Counted from the first letter of the stretch, positions 11,770-24,147 are shown. The stretch is DNA of 64,000 bases from Dioscorea cayenensis subsp. rotundata (GCF_009730915.1 NC_052484.1:4581926-4645925), one strand, 5' to 3'. Numbers and translations: made by a program. Notes: a model not told the origin generated them from the letters alone.

Positions 11770-14496
11770 ATGGAAGGAGAAAATACATGTATGATGATAA
11801 AATTATCCCAATCGAATTATTCGATTTGGAAGCGCAGGATGCAAGACTTGTTGATTGTGAAAGATCTGTATCTCCCTACTATGGGGAAGACAAAGCCATG
11901 GAGTATGACTGATGATGAATGGGGATATTGCATTTGAAGGCAGCTGCCACAATCAGGCAATGGGTTGATGCAAGTATCTTCCACCATATTTCTGAAGATG
12001 TCAAGGCAGATGAGCTATGGAAAAAGCTAGCAGCCTTGTATGAGAAGAATACCTTTAGAAATAAGGCCACAACCATCAGAAGATTGGTGAATTTGAAGTA
12101 CAGAGATGGAAGGAGTATGACTGAGCATACTAGTGACTTTCATGGCTTGGTGAACCAATTGACATCTATGGAGATGACTCTTGAAGATGAGTTACAAGCG
12201 TTGCTACTTCTAATCTCTCTACCAGATAGTTGGGAAACATTGGTAGTATCTCTGTGTACTTCAGCCCCTGGAGGAGTGTTAACAATGGAGATGGTGAAAG
12301 AAAGCTTGTTGAGTGAAGAAGTCAGAAGAAAAGAGAAAGGTGAATATTCTTCTGAAGCACTCATATCAGAAACCCATGAACATCGTGGAAGACGTGCAAG
12401 TAGACTTCCACAGGGTTATGGGGATAGAGAAACATCCAGAGCAAGGCCAAGAAGCAGGAAGAACATTAAGTGTTTTCACTGCAACCGAGTGGGTCATATG
12501 AAGAAGGAGTACAGATTCCTAAAGAGAGAACAGGGTAGAGGAAGTGAAGAGGAGAAGGAGACAAATACAGTAGCCGCAGAGGGTGAAATTTGTGTTATCT
12601 GTGATGATAGCTGTATCAGTCTGGGAAGCGAAGAGAGTAACTGGGTGCTTGACTCAGGAGCGTCATTTCGCATTACTTCTCATGAAGACCTCTTTACTTC
12701 TTACTCTAATGGTGACTTTGGGGATGTGAAGATGGGGAACAATGCTACATCAAAGATTATGGGTATTGGAGATGTTTGGTTGGAGACAAACCTTGGGTAC
12801 AAGTTGCTACTCAAAGATGTCAGGCATGTTCCAGACATGAGCCTAAGCCTAATATCCACAAGCAAGCTTGATGATGAGGGGTTCGTCAGTTGGTTTGGTG
12901 AAGGCAAATGCAAGCTCACCAAAGGCTCCCTAGTGGTTGCTAGAGGAAAGAAGACGGACACACTCTATGGTTTGCAAGCAAGGGTTCACAAAGGAGAGGT
13001 GAATACAGTTAAGGAGGGTGGAGACATTGATCTTTGGCACAAAAGGCTAGGCTAAATCGGCGAGAAAGAATTGCATCTTCTCGTTATGAACCAATGTCTA
13101 CCCAACTTGGAAGGTATGACTCTCAAAGCTTGTGATGATTGCTTAGAGGGAAAAATGCATAGAGTTGTTTTTCACTCATATTCCCCATGCTCAAAGTCAT
13201 GTATTCTTGATTTGATTCATATTGGTGTATGTTTCATGTAAGAGGAATCCCTTGGAGGAGCACAGTGTTTTGTAACCTTCATAGATGATCACTCAAGGAA
13301 GGTGTGGGCCACTACTCTGAAGACCAAAAATCAGGTTCTTGATGCTTTCAAGGAGTTCCATCTCAAAGTTGAGAATGAGACAGGGAAGAAGCTGAAAGCA
13401 GTCAAGGCAGACAGTTGTGGTGTGTACGATGGACAGTTTGAACGGTATTGCAAACTCAGTGGTATCAGGCTTGAGATGACACCTGCCAGGACACCTCAGT
13501 TGGATGGTGTGGCAGGGTTGATGAACAAGGCAATTATTGAGAGGATCAGATGGATGCTCTCTCATGCAAAGCTGCCTAAGCCCTTTTGGGCGGAGGTAAT
13601 GAGGACTGCAGTTGATTTGATCAACCTTTCTCCAGTAGCTAGTTTGGACAGTGGTTGCCAGACAGGGTTTGGACTGGAAAAGATGTCTCATATGATTACT
13701 TGAGAGTGTTTGGCTGCAGGGCCTTTGTTCATGTTCCTGAGGATGGAAGGTCCAAGCTTGATGGTATTGAGGCAATTCCATGTGTTTTCATGGGGTATTG
13801 CCATGATGAGTTTGCATACAGGTTGTGGGATCCCGTGAGCAAGAAAATTGTCAGGAGCAGAGATGTGGTATTCCTTGAAGGCCAAGTGACAGAAAATGGC
13901 AACCAAGGTGAATCTCCTAGTTCCTATGTTGGAGTTTCTGACAATTTGGATCCTATATCCCCTCTTATGGTGAATGTAAATCAAGGGGGAGATGTCCAAA
14001 AAGATGGTGATGAGATAAGGGTAATTATAGCCCATCCAACTAATGAAGAAAAGCTAGTTGACGGGGCATCAGTACAAGCCTATCTAACTGATGGAGTAAG
14101 GCTAGTTAAAGGGCAGGACAATCTCATGCAGTTGATGCTATAGAACCAACTGATGAAGAAGAAGTACAACCATCACCAACACCACCAGTGAAGCCTCAGT
14201 TGAGAAGAACTACTAGAGAGTGTTATCGTTCTAGTAGATGCAGTATTAAGGAGTCTGTCATACTTAGTAACGGTGGAGAGCCAGAAACCTACCAAGGGGC
14301 TAAGCTACATGACAAGAAGCAAAAGTGGTTTAAAGCCATGCAAGAAGGAATGAGTTCCTTGTATGAGAACCACAATCATGTTTTGGTGAAACTGCCTAAG
14401 GGCAAGAAGGCACTCAAGTACAAGCGAGTGCACAAGCATAAGATCTTGCCTAAGGAGAAGCTTGCAGCTTGTAGGCAAAGGGTATGCTTGGATTAG
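11770..14496 (+). pseudogene. Broken copia gag-pol reading frame
   Basis: ATG at 11770 follows the primer site. The first about 50 codons are gag, with a frameshift near 11920; the main gag frame then runs 11919-13055. Visible in order: gag helical region, a zinc knuckle whose last Cys is Tyr (CFHCNRVGHMKKEY), protease LDSGAS near 12651, GAG_pre-integrase LWHKRLG, a stop at 13053, the integrase core with more breaks (13302-13703, then a frame change to 13655-14143), and the LKYKRVHKHK region. Nearly all reverse transcriptase and RNase H are deleted: the sequence jumps from the start of the RT region to a short C-terminal tail ending at 14496. It cannot encode a working polyprotein. Confidence 0.85.
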
Positions 14497-14510
14497 CCCC
14501 TCAAATGGAG

Positions 14511-14524
14511 CTGAGGGGGAGGTT
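14511..14524 (+). other. Polypurine tract
   Basis: CTGAGGGGGAGG immediately before the 3' LTR, the usual start site for plus-strand synthesis in LTR retrotransposons. Confidence 0.75.
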
Positions 14525-15134
14525 TATTGGGTTTCAACCCATTTGGGCTAGAAGAAATAATTGGGCTTGGCCCAAGTTGAAAGAAAAAAAAAAGAAAAAA
14601 AAACTGCATCAATAATGGAAGCCACTTGAGGATACAATGGTAATTTTGGCATTGGTATTTATAACCAAGTGAGATGATGAGGATAGGAGAGAGGTTAGCC
14701 AAGAAAAGAGGAAGATGGCAAAATGTGAGGGTTTGAAGGCAAGGAAACCAAGAAGAAGAGGAAGACAAAGGAGGCTAGGGTTAAGCAAAGCAAGATGATC
14801 GGCCGGCAAATCGGTGCCGGATTTCGCCCCAACTTTGGGTAGTCAATCCTTGCGGGTAGCTCTCCTAGCCTACCGGTTTGATCTTCCTTAATCTCTTCTT
14901 GATGTCTCTCTTTGTTATCCATCATGTGTGTTGATGATGTATGTATGCCAAGAGCTTGCTCTTGAGTTGTTGTGCCTTTTTCTTTGTTATCCTCTAGTTG
15001 TATCTAGAGAAAACCTTCTTTGTTATCCTCTAGTTGTTGTGCCTTTTTCTTTGTTATCCTCTAGTGGACAGTACTATTGCTACAGTAACTTCCGCAGTTT
15101 TTCACTGTTTCTAAATACCGTCCAAACCCCAACA
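14525..15134 (+). repeat. 3' LTR (internally deleted)
   Basis: 610 bp, starting TATTGGG where the 5' LTR has TGTTGGG (a G to A change in the terminal dinucleotide), and ending CAACA. It lacks the about 400-bp middle of the 5' LTR: the CTCTAGT repeat zone is joined directly to the GGACAGTACTATTGC zone near 15062. Confidence 0.85.
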
Positions 15135-15139
15135 TTTTA

Positions 15140-16110
15140 ATAGTGAGCTCTTTTTAAAAACCTAACTTTTTGTGAAAAAATTTAATCAAAATAAGGATAT
15201 ATAGACCAAATTTGTTAAATTTGCTGTGAGTGAAATTATTTTAAATTGGGGATATCATATAAGTCTTTTAAGTTTTTTACATATATGTAATAAATTTGGA
15301 TCCAACCTCACATAAAAGTGTCTTTTACCTGTGAAATGGCTTACATGACATCTATTTACAGTTATTTATATGCAACTAAACAACCCTTGAAATATTAAAT
15401 TACTTAAATACCCATATATAAAATAGTTAAATAATAACAAAAACAAAAACTTAGCAACACATCTCCATATCCTTTTATATAGTACAGTAATCAAACTATT
15501 TGTTCTTCTTTTCAGCATTAAAATGATCAAATTACTCTTCCATATTTTTTTTAAAACTTAAAATTAAAATTAAAGAAAGGAGTTTGTTTTGGTCATGTAA
15601 GATATAATAACATTTTTGTTATTTTAACATGAATATAATGGTAATTTTATTTTGTTTTTACTTCTCCTCATGAGAGGAACATAAGACTACCACCTATTTA
15701 GAAAGGTCTCATATTCCATGTTGCATAGGAATGCAAACCCGCAACAATCAAAGTTTTCCAAGGATTTAACTAATTTATGAACCAAACACAGCTATCTTAC
15801 TTGGCCATCAAACTTCGATATTCCAAGATCCCCTCAGAGGGGAAGGGGGTTGGGGGGTTGGAGGAGGACCCAAGATGTTTCTATAATAATAGTTGAATTT
15901 TATCATACTTGTATTCTTCAAAAGATATTTATTGATACATCTTTATGAAAATTTATGTTTGCGCACACACACGCATACTTAAAATTCATAAGATATAAAT
16001 CCCTAGCATTTTTATATATAAACCTTATACAAGTTCAAGTTTATGGATGTACTACTATAAAAGTGTATATTTTCACATGCACCCTAATTATAAAAATGTG
16101 TATTTATATA
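15140..16110. other. AT-rich non-coding spacer
   Basis: No gene seen. A G-rich run at about 15837-15868 (GGGGAAGGGGGTTGGGGGG) could form a G-quadruplex. The rest is simple AT-rich sequence. Confidence 0.5.
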
Positions 16111-16122
16111 TATACCCACAAA

Positions 16123-16306
16123 TTTTTTTTTTTTTGAGAAAGGCGACAAGCACTAGAACCCAGGGACGTGCACGTGTGGGGAGCAAGGCTCAACACCGAC
16201 CCACGTGCCCTCGCCTTGCGTAGGACATGAGGTTTGATCTCGGGTCCTCCCCGAAACGAACGCCCTACACAAAGGACCCGATACCAATTGACCCAAAGGC
16301 CGTTGG
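16123..16306 (-). mobile_element. tRNA-derived SINE
   Basis: About 184 bp, read on the minus strand. It begins CCAACGGCCTTTGGGTCAAT and has an A-box-like TGGGTCAATTGGTA and a B box GATCAAACC about 60 bp later. It ends in an A tail (the T run at 16123-16135 on the plus strand). Both sides carry the exact 12-bp direct repeat TATACCCACAAA (16111-16122 and 16307-16318). Promoter boxes, A tail and target duplication together make retroposition clear. The SINE family is not assigned. Confidence 0.88.
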
Positions 16307-16501
16307 TATACCCACAAAAATTCTATCTGAATTTTTTTTTTGGGAAAACAGCCTGACAGCTATTTTATTTAAAGGAAAAAAAAAGAACGATACAACAATC
16401 TAAAAACAAACAAAACTAGAAGAACAAAACAAGGAAATGAAGAAGAAGCAACTACAAAAATAAACAACAAGTAACAACTAAACTGGAAAAGCAAAACCGA
16501 G

Positions 16502-19500
16502 TTAAAAGTAAAAACAACGCATGATCCATCGAGGAGATCCTTTCCATTTTGAAACAGAGCTATGGAGTGAAGGTTGGAAGCATGAGAAGCTAAAGCTGGG
16601 GGTGGGGGGAGCCAACCAAGTCCGGGGAATTACATGAATTTGTGGCCAATGAGTAGCAACAATCAAGTGTGATAGAGTGTTGATCCAACGTTGGTAATGC
16701 CAGCTACATGGAGAATCAGTAGTAGACAGAAGATCCTTGAGCTCAAAGCAATAAGTGAAAATATGTTGAACATTAATGCATTTGTTCACAATGAGTCTAA
16801 GAGGAATGATGAGAGCCTGAATTTCAGCACTAAGTCTTGAAGTTTCCTCCAAAGGGCAGCAGCCTACAAGAGAGGTAATATAATTAGAATTTGTAATAAA
16901 ACAACCAGCAGAACTCATCTCTTAATCATCATTCCAATTCACAGCTGAGAAGAGGAACAAACCATCTTTATCTAAAAAAATTATTCAAAAGAAGCTTCTT
17001 TCCAACTAAGTTTGAACTTAAATGATAAGTATCTTTAGCGAAATTGAATGCACTAAGAGAAATCACATGAAGGTTAGGATTAACAACACGGAATATAACA
17101 TCTCAATGGACTTTCCAAATGTGCCTAGCAACAGCTGCAATGATAGACTTAGAGAAAGTAGAGATGTTGGGACAAACAACCTAGTTTCATGCAGAAAATC
17201 CACCTGAAAATGAGATATGTTTGCCAACATGGAACCAATTTGTTGCTAAATGATTTGAGCCATGCTACACAAATAAAACAGATGCTCAAAAGTCTCAAGC
17301 TCAATACCACAGAGAGCATACATGTTCATGGGTCCCAAATTGAATGCAACTAGAAAATCACTTCATGACAAACTGCCACGGAACATCAACCAAAGAAAAT
17401 GCTCAACCCGCGGAGCAGTTTTGATTTTCCACATTTTCCTCCAACCCACCCAATGAATAGAGACTAAATTCTTGTTGTTCAGAAAATGATAAATAGATGA
17501 AGCAACTTTAGGAATATGAGACTTGGGAAACCAAACCCAATGACAAGGGCCATTAGGATCAAATGTTCCTAGTCTACCAATGATATCAATGTAGCTGCTG
17601 CCAAATAAGAAACCCAATTTTTGATGATCCCAAGTATTATCCGTAATGAAATTAGAGACAGTCATTGAATCAAGATCAAAATCAATATTAAGAAAAATCA
17701 GTTTAAAAGCCAAAGGAATTTTGAAGCACCAAGGGTAAAAAAACAAGGAAGTAAGTCTAGGATTAGTAGACTTAATCCAACAAAAACGTTTTAAAATAGA
17801 CGCAGTAGCACATAAACCTCTGAAGGAAATAGAATAATTAGGAGGAGTAGAATTTTGCCAGAAATTAATGATATCATACTTTGAGTGCAAGATATCAACC
17901 CAAAAGACATTTTCATGATTCAAAAAACAGAAGACATGCTTTGCAAGAAGAAAATGCTTAGCACTTGACAAAATTTTGACCGCCAGACTGTCCTCATGTT
18001 TATCTTTAGTGATACAATTCCAACCAACAACATGGATGCCCTTTCCATTGCCACCCTTATGCCAAAGGAAATCCCTAACAATTTTGTAAATTTCAGAAAG
18101 AACTGAATTAGGGATAGGATAAACCAAAAGATAATTATTCAGAATAGAAAGAAGAGAAGCATCGATCAAAGTACTTTTCGCAGCCATGGACAGCTTGGAA
18201 TGTTTCCAATGAGCATAGGTTAGATGAATCCTATCAATCATATTACTAAAAACAGAAATTACAATCTTCTTAGGGAAAATAAAGACACCAAGGTACTTAA
18301 GAGAGAAAGAAGTAGAGTTGATCTTCAAGATAGAGCAAATACTTGTTTGAACCCTCTTATTAAACCAAGAAGAGAAGTAGACAGTTGATTTAGAAGCATT
18401 TAGGTATTGACTAGTTAAATGATCATAAATATCCAAGCAATGATTGATATTCTGGGCAGCAAGATGAGAAGCCCAAGTGATGAGGACAAGGTCATTAGCA
18501 TACATGAGATGGTTGATGTTAGAATTGCCATTATTATTAAAGCCCGGAATTTGACCATTGTTGAGGGTTGAATTAAGCATATATGGAAGTCAAAATTTGA
18601 GTAACAAGGATAAAAAGATAAGAGAAAATTGGATCACCTTGATGAACACACTTGGAAGAAGAAATCTAGTGGATGGGATGACCATTGATCAGGAAGGAGA
18701 AGGAAGTAGAGGCCAAACAAATTTTAATCCAAGAAATCCAACAGCTAGGGAAATTCATTTTGGCTAGGGTGGCAAGAATTGCACACCAACTAACGGTGTC
18801 GTAAGTTTTTTCAATATCAATTTTAATGATCATCCTAGAGGGGTCATTGATTTTACGCTCAATTGAATGCACTACTTCTTGCAAAGCAATAATATTATCG
18901 AAAGGGCATTGACCCGCAACAAACCCTAATTGTTCTTGACCAATGAGATTAGGAAGAACAGTGTGAGAGTTGGTTAGCAAGGATTTTTGAAACAATCTTA
19001 AAACACACATTACAAAGAGAAATTGGACGAAAATCAGAGACCAGACTGGGATTCTCTTTTTTAGGAATATAAGCAATGAAATTCTTACCCAAGAAGCAGA
19101 CATAACAACGTTATTAAAGAAATAAAAAAAACAACGGACTTTTCTTGATCCCCAATCTCGTTTCAAAAGAAATGAAAGTATTCATGCTTAAACAATCGGG
19201 GACAAGGCTCTTACCAGAAGGAAGAATGAAGATAGTGAAATAGATTTCCTCATGAGTGACATCCCGGATGAGAAGTTTCCCGCCAGCATCAGAAATTTTG
19301 GGAGGTCATTTGGAAGGGCATTTGCAACATCAAAAAGGTTTGTCTAAAGGTTCCGCCCCTAGATTAGTGTAAAAATGCAAGAAAGCATGTTCGATATCAG
19401 CACGATCAGTGTAGGTGGTCCCAATCATATAAAAAATATGGGTAATAGAATTAGAGTGAGTTTGAATACGAACCATATTATGAAAGAAAGTTGTGTTCTG

Positions 19501-20566
19501 ATCCCCATTGAGGAGCCAATTAAGATGTGCAAGGTGCGCCCACCATGAAGCATTTTACCTCTGAAGGTCAGCAAACTTGGCATAAACCTCCATGAGTGCG
19601 AGAGAAGCATCGAAGTAAGGTGAGTTAGCACATTCCAGAGAAGAAATTACTGCTTCAACATTTTGGATGGTTGTATCAAGCAAATTTAAACCTGCACATC
19701 TCCAAGAGCTGACCTTTAAGCGAGTACTAGCAAATAAGTGTAATAAAGCATGCATGGGATTACCATGAGGAGAAAAATTCCAAGCCTCTTTAACAACATT
19801 AATACAACCTATGTAGTCTAACCAGTAAGTGTAAAATAAAAAAGGCTTGCGAGAAATAAAAGGAAGTAACTGAATTGCAAGCAAAAGAGGGGCATGATCA
19901 GAAAAAATTCTAGGAAGTAGCTTAAGAGAATAAGAACCAAAAATTATCCTGCCAAGCACTATTAACCAAACATTAATCCAATCTAACCCACCGACGAGCA
20001 GACTCAGATTGATTGTTGCACCAAGTGAAATTGAAACCAGAGAGTTGAAGGTCAAACAAGTGATTATCTTCAATAAAATCAAGGGAAAAATGAGCCTTAT
20101 GAGAGTAATAAACAAACAAACCTCTGTTGTGCTCATTATGAGAAGTAATACAAATAAAATCACAAAGAATAAGCCATGGGCGGTTCAAATTAGCGAGTCT
20201 AGTCAGTTCCTACCATAAAGAAAGTTGGGCATAAAGGCGATGAGAGTTATAGATAACAGAAATAATATAATCAGAACTAGAATTAGGAGAAATAATGAGG
20301 TCAAGAGCTCTTCGAGAAACAACCAACGGAGTGACCTGACCAATAGGTCTTTTCTAGAGGACAATGATACCATCTGAAAAACACTTAGCTAAAAGGGCAA
20401 CCCAGCCCCAAGAGTTAGAAAACTTAGAACAAAAACTATCCAAACAAGCGGAATCTGCTTTAGTCTCTATGACGTAGACAATCATGGGATTGTACTTCTT
20501 GATGAGTCTCAGGAGACGAGCAGAGGTATCCCCAGCTGAGATCCCCCTGCAGTTTCAACACAGCAT
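16502..20566 (-). pseudogene. LINE ORF2 remnant: endonuclease, reverse transcriptase, zf-RVT, RNase H
   Basis: The ATG at about 20566 starts MLC, then an immediate TGA, then NCRGISAGD and VYVIETK, the start of a plant L1 apurinic-type endonuclease (fragments to about 19555). The reverse transcriptase follows: 18666-19166 has the IDIEKTYDTVSW region, and 17363-18580 runs through the palm and the zinc-finger region (RVEHFLWLM). An RNase H-like tail lies at 16502-16918. Several frameshifts and stops separate the pieces. The catalytic Y-A-D-D box reads YAND (18491-18502, minus strand), so even an unbroken frame would lack one metal-binding Asp. Confidence 0.85.
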
Positions 20567-20822
20567 GTTAATAGAAACTCCCTGAGAAGGAAACAAAGAA
20601 GAAGAAAACTAGGGAGAGCTTAGGAACTAGGTTAATCTTGACCCTGCCTTTCTTCTGAAACGGAGTCATAGCATAAGATACTTTTCTAACTAGAGCTTCA
20701 CGACGTGCTTCCTCTTGATATTGATTTAAGGTCATTAGATGATCAGGTTCTTCATCATCTGACATAACAGTATCATCCTCTTCAGAGAAGCTTTCATCAC
20801 TGTTGTTGCCTTCACCTACTGG

Positions 20823-21002
20823 CAGGGACAGAACCAAAGGGGGGCTAGCAGGGGCTTCAGCCCCCCCTCGGCACCGGAGATGTTATTTGCTTAGCCGAAA
20901 AACACAGATTCATCCCCCCCTCGATCCGGCCAGCAGCCCCTCCTCCGGACCTCCGCAGCTCCACTCCTCGGCCAACAGCCTGGACCCCCTCTCTCCCTTA
21001 TA

Positions 21003-21068
<66 letters not shown>

Positions 21069-22077
21069 AATCTCTCTCAATCTCTGTCGAGTCCGCCTCC
21101 TCGCCCCGCCAACCCCTCTCACCTTTTTACTTCTCTCTCTCTCTTTATATATATATTCATATATTTTTTTATTTTTATTTTTTTAAATATCTCTCTCTCT
21201 ATCTTTAATTCTTCATAGATTTTTTTTTATTTTTTAAATATCTCTCTTTATCACTATATCTTCATAGAATTTTTTTTATTTTATGTAAATAATTTTTTAG
21301 GTTTTTATTTTTATTTAAAAACAAATCATTTTTTATACAAATTAATAGCTATAGTCTAAAATATAATAATATTTTAAAAAAATATTTACAAAAATTATTA
21401 TTTAATCTATGGATATGTTATAAATTACTTTAAAAAACCAATTAATTTATATAATATATAAAATTATATTATTAGTAGAATTTTTTAAAAATTATTGTTT
21501 GACACTTAATTTTTATAAACTAAAATATAAATTAACATTTAAATAAAATTAAAAAATTATAAAAATTTTATTAATTGAATTTATGGGTGAATTAAATAAA
21601 ACATGAATGATAAACTTCATTTTTATAAATATGCCTACAATGTGTTCGATTAAATGCCTTAATGAGTTAAAATGTTGAAAATATCAAATATCAAATATTA
21701 ATATGTATCATAAATTCATAATGTATATATGTATAACTAAATAATGTTTAGTATTAAATCTATATAGCAAAATGCATGATTGTCTATATTGAGAAAGAGG
21801 TTTTTGCAACTATTGACAATGAGGTGATTCTACAATATTTTTGAAAAATGCAAACTTGTCGTATTCAGTTACCTCCTCTGAGTAGCATGTGTCGCACAGA
21901 TGACAGTTCTAGCTCGAGCGTGCGTAGATAAATGTTTTATGTTTTTTATAATTAATTTAATTAAATGTCATAATATCGCACTATTTTGTATCGAATACAA
22001 TTGTTATGTTGACTGAAATAGTTTTTTTGACATTTTAACTTCAACCCCCCTATGAATAAGTCCTGGTTTCATCCCTG
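20823..22077. mobile_element. Non-autonomous hAT-type element
   Basis: 1255 bp. The left end CAGGGACAGAACC and the reverse complement of the right end CAGGGATGAAACC are terminal inverted repeats. The exact 8-bp duplication CCTACTGG flanks it (20815-20822 and 22078-22085). CAGGG ends with an 8-bp duplication are the hAT signature. No transposase frame is present; the interior is a dinucleotide repeat followed by AT-rich sequence. It interrupts the LINE ORF1, so it is younger than the LINE. Confidence 0.9.
21003..21069. repeat. (CT)n(CA)n compound microsatellite
   Basis: A run of about 20 CT units passes straight into about 13 CA units, inside the hAT element. Smaller CTCTCT tracts follow at 21130-21250. 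Confidence 0.95.
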
Positions 22078-23593
22078 CCTACTGGGTCTCCGTCAAGGGC
22101 TGTGGAGACTCTATCAATGGCCATCATATGAGAGCTACTAGGGTTGGAGGAGTCCATTGGGGAAGAAGACAAAGTGGATGTTTGAATGACAGGGGATGGA
22201 GAGCTCAATAAAGCATGAACAAGATTTTTATTCTTGGGACTCGATTGGTGATGGGAAGGCGGCTGGTTTAGAGTTTCAAGAGGTTGTGAAAAAGTTAAGC
22301 TTTTATCACGACCATTGGATGATGCCTCGAAAGCTTAAGCGACTTGGATTTGGACTGAAGAATCATGGGTAATATTAAAAGAAGTCAAGTCACAAAAAGA
22401 AGGGTTGGGACTGGTGGTGCGGGAATCATGAAAACCTCCGTGACCATTCCCTCTTGTACCGCCATGTGTACTTTGATGAGGAATGGCACGAGAGCCATTA
22501 GATCCATCTCTCATATCAGCTACCACATTAGAGGTCATGTAACTAGCACGTGAGCTAGCACCGCATCCCTGAGCGTGACCACACCGAAGGAAGACCAACA
22601 TCCACAGGACAAAGTCTGTCTCTGTGGCAGATCTAGAGACTCCAAGGGAGCCTCCTGTGGCGGTTCATCCAAACAAGGAGAATCCATCCCTGACACCCTC
22701 CCGTCGATATCCGGGGCTTGACATGAACTGACCGTTGGCCTCCGTGACCCATGGAGGGGTGGAGAAGCTCGGTCATGCCCGGTTCTCATCGTATGGGGCA
22801 AGAGTTGGAGTCATGCCCGATCACACCTCAGTTGTAACAAAATGTTGGTAAGGGCTCATACATCACAACAACAAAGACTCACTGATGATCATCGCTAACC
22901 CAAAACCCACAACTAAGGGGTTTGGACAGATCAATTTCAATACAAACATGGGCAAATTTTGATCTAGTAAGAAATGATGTAAGATCATCCACTTTTAGAA
23001 GTTACCCAAGATGAGAAGTGATAGTTTCAAGGGTATCATCGAACCAGAATTCCATTGCAAGACCCAAATGGCAGCTGTGGTTAACTTGGCGAACAAAGGC
23101 TCAAAGAACAGTTGCGAGGGGGAAAGTTGAAGAATAATCCCATTAATGGACCAAGGTCCGTCAAGCAAGAGATGTTGAACTACATCTTGAGTGGCACATC
23201 AAATAAGGAGAAACTCATTAGGAAGATTTAAGATAAGAACCTCTCCAATCTCTGCCCATTTAACCATCAAACTTGCTTTTACTTGGTCAAAAGGGGGAGG
23301 TTTACCGAAGAATTTCCCACACATTGAATTTTGAAGCCTTAATCAAGCTCGAGAAATCAGAGGAAGTTTCTTTGAGTTTGGCTAAGATTTGAGGGTTATG
23401 AAGAGGAGAAGGGTCAGAACTGCAGATAGCTGAAGATGCAACCTGAGATCAAGATTGTGATCCTTTTGGAGGAGGCGGGGGAGGGGCTTGTCCCCCTCTT
23501 GCCATGGCAAGGGGTTAAAGACAGGCAGCATAGGAACAGGGATGAGACAAAGGTTACAAAGCTCTCTCCAGGGCTTCAAAGTTCTATTTGAAT

Positions 23594-23924
23594 CTTTAGC
23601 CCATAAACTCTTTCTCTACTAGTTCTTGGAGGCAACTTTTCCCTGGATCACATCTATGTATTTCTTCCTTGGTTATCTCACAGTATTGTTTTTCATCATA
23701 ATTAAGAATAAAAATGGGTTGATAATTAATAATTATCTGGGAGAGATACTATTTGTAGTTATGGTAGAGTAAAATAAAAGAAATATTGTTCGACAAAAGA
23801 TGAACTAAAAAATTGTAGTTATATGACTTTGAGGACAACCTTAGTTTCCTACAGCCAAAATATGAAGAAATGAAGACTTGAGAAATGCAACAGTGTTAAT
23901 TTCAATTTCATTAATACAACGAGT
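23594..23924. other. Non-coding spacer
   Basis: AT-rich sequence between the LINE and a copia LTR. Nothing recognisable. Confidence 0.5.
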
Positions 23925-24141
23925 TGGAGAAAAAGATTGATTTTTCTCATTATTATAGAAATCATCAGAATACATGAGAACATATATGCATTAAGTGAGC
24001 AAGGGCATAAATCTATACAATTATAAGACAATTTTAAAAAGGTTGAGGGTACAAGGTGTTATTAGTCACTACATTGTGGGTCACAAGTGCCATTGATGTA
24101 CATATAGCTGGTGGCTAATATATATAATTTTACTTTTAACA
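23925..24141 (-). repeat. 3' LTR of a minus-strand copia element
   Basis: Read on the minus strand it starts TGTTAAAAGTAAAATTATA (from 24141) and ends CTTTTTCTCCA (23925), about 217 bp. A purine-rich GAGGTGGG tract lies just upstream at 24142-24150. A second copy of the same LTR family lies at 39173-39388. Confidence 0.75.
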
Positions 24142-24147
24142 CCCACC

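Larger units (their letters stand above)
4087..15134 (+). mobile_element. Defective Ty1/copia-type LTR retrotransposon, split by a MULE
   Basis: The element starts TGTTGGG at 4087 and ends CCAACA at 15134. It is flanked by the 5-bp direct repeat TTTTA (4082-4086 and 15135-15139). A primer-binding site TGGTATCAGAGC follows the 5' LTR, and a purine-rich tract precedes the 3' LTR. The internal region reads gag, protease and integrase, then only a trace of reverse transcriptase, so it cannot move by itself. A 6.6-kb Mutator-like element sits inside the 5' LTR. Without that insert the element would be about 4.4 kb. Confidence 0.9.
20590..23505 (-). pseudogene. LINE ORF1 remnant (gag-like), interrupted
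   Basis: Minus-strand ATG at 23505 gives MARGGQAPPPPPKGSQ, a typical Pro-rich start of plant L1 ORF1. Further in, near 22915-22990, a CIEIDLSKPL-like motif marks the DUF4283/zinc-knuckle region. The last part, an acidic stretch (EEDDTVMSDDEEPD, about 20740-20800), lies on the far side of the hAT insert. Stops and frame changes are frequent. Confidence 0.75.
16333..23581 (-). mobile_element. Full-length but dead L1-type LINE, split by a hAT element
   Basis: Read on the minus strand from about 23581 to an A tail at 16333-16341. The flanks carry a 12-bp direct repeat with one mismatch: TTCTATCTGAAT (16321-16332) and TTCTATTTGAAT (23582-23593). It encodes a decayed ORF1 and ORF2 (separate entries). 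Removing the hAT insert leaves about 6.0 kb, normal for a complete plant L1. It sits only two bases beyond the SINE's target duplication. Confidence 0.88.

Noticed and set aside
20910..21122. Minus-strand frame rich in Arg-Glu repeats
   Set aside because: Translation of a microsatellite.
22335..22801. Overlapping frames on both strands near the LINE ORF1
   Set aside because: They lie within the decayed LINE ORF1 region and show no separate domain; treated as part of the LINE.
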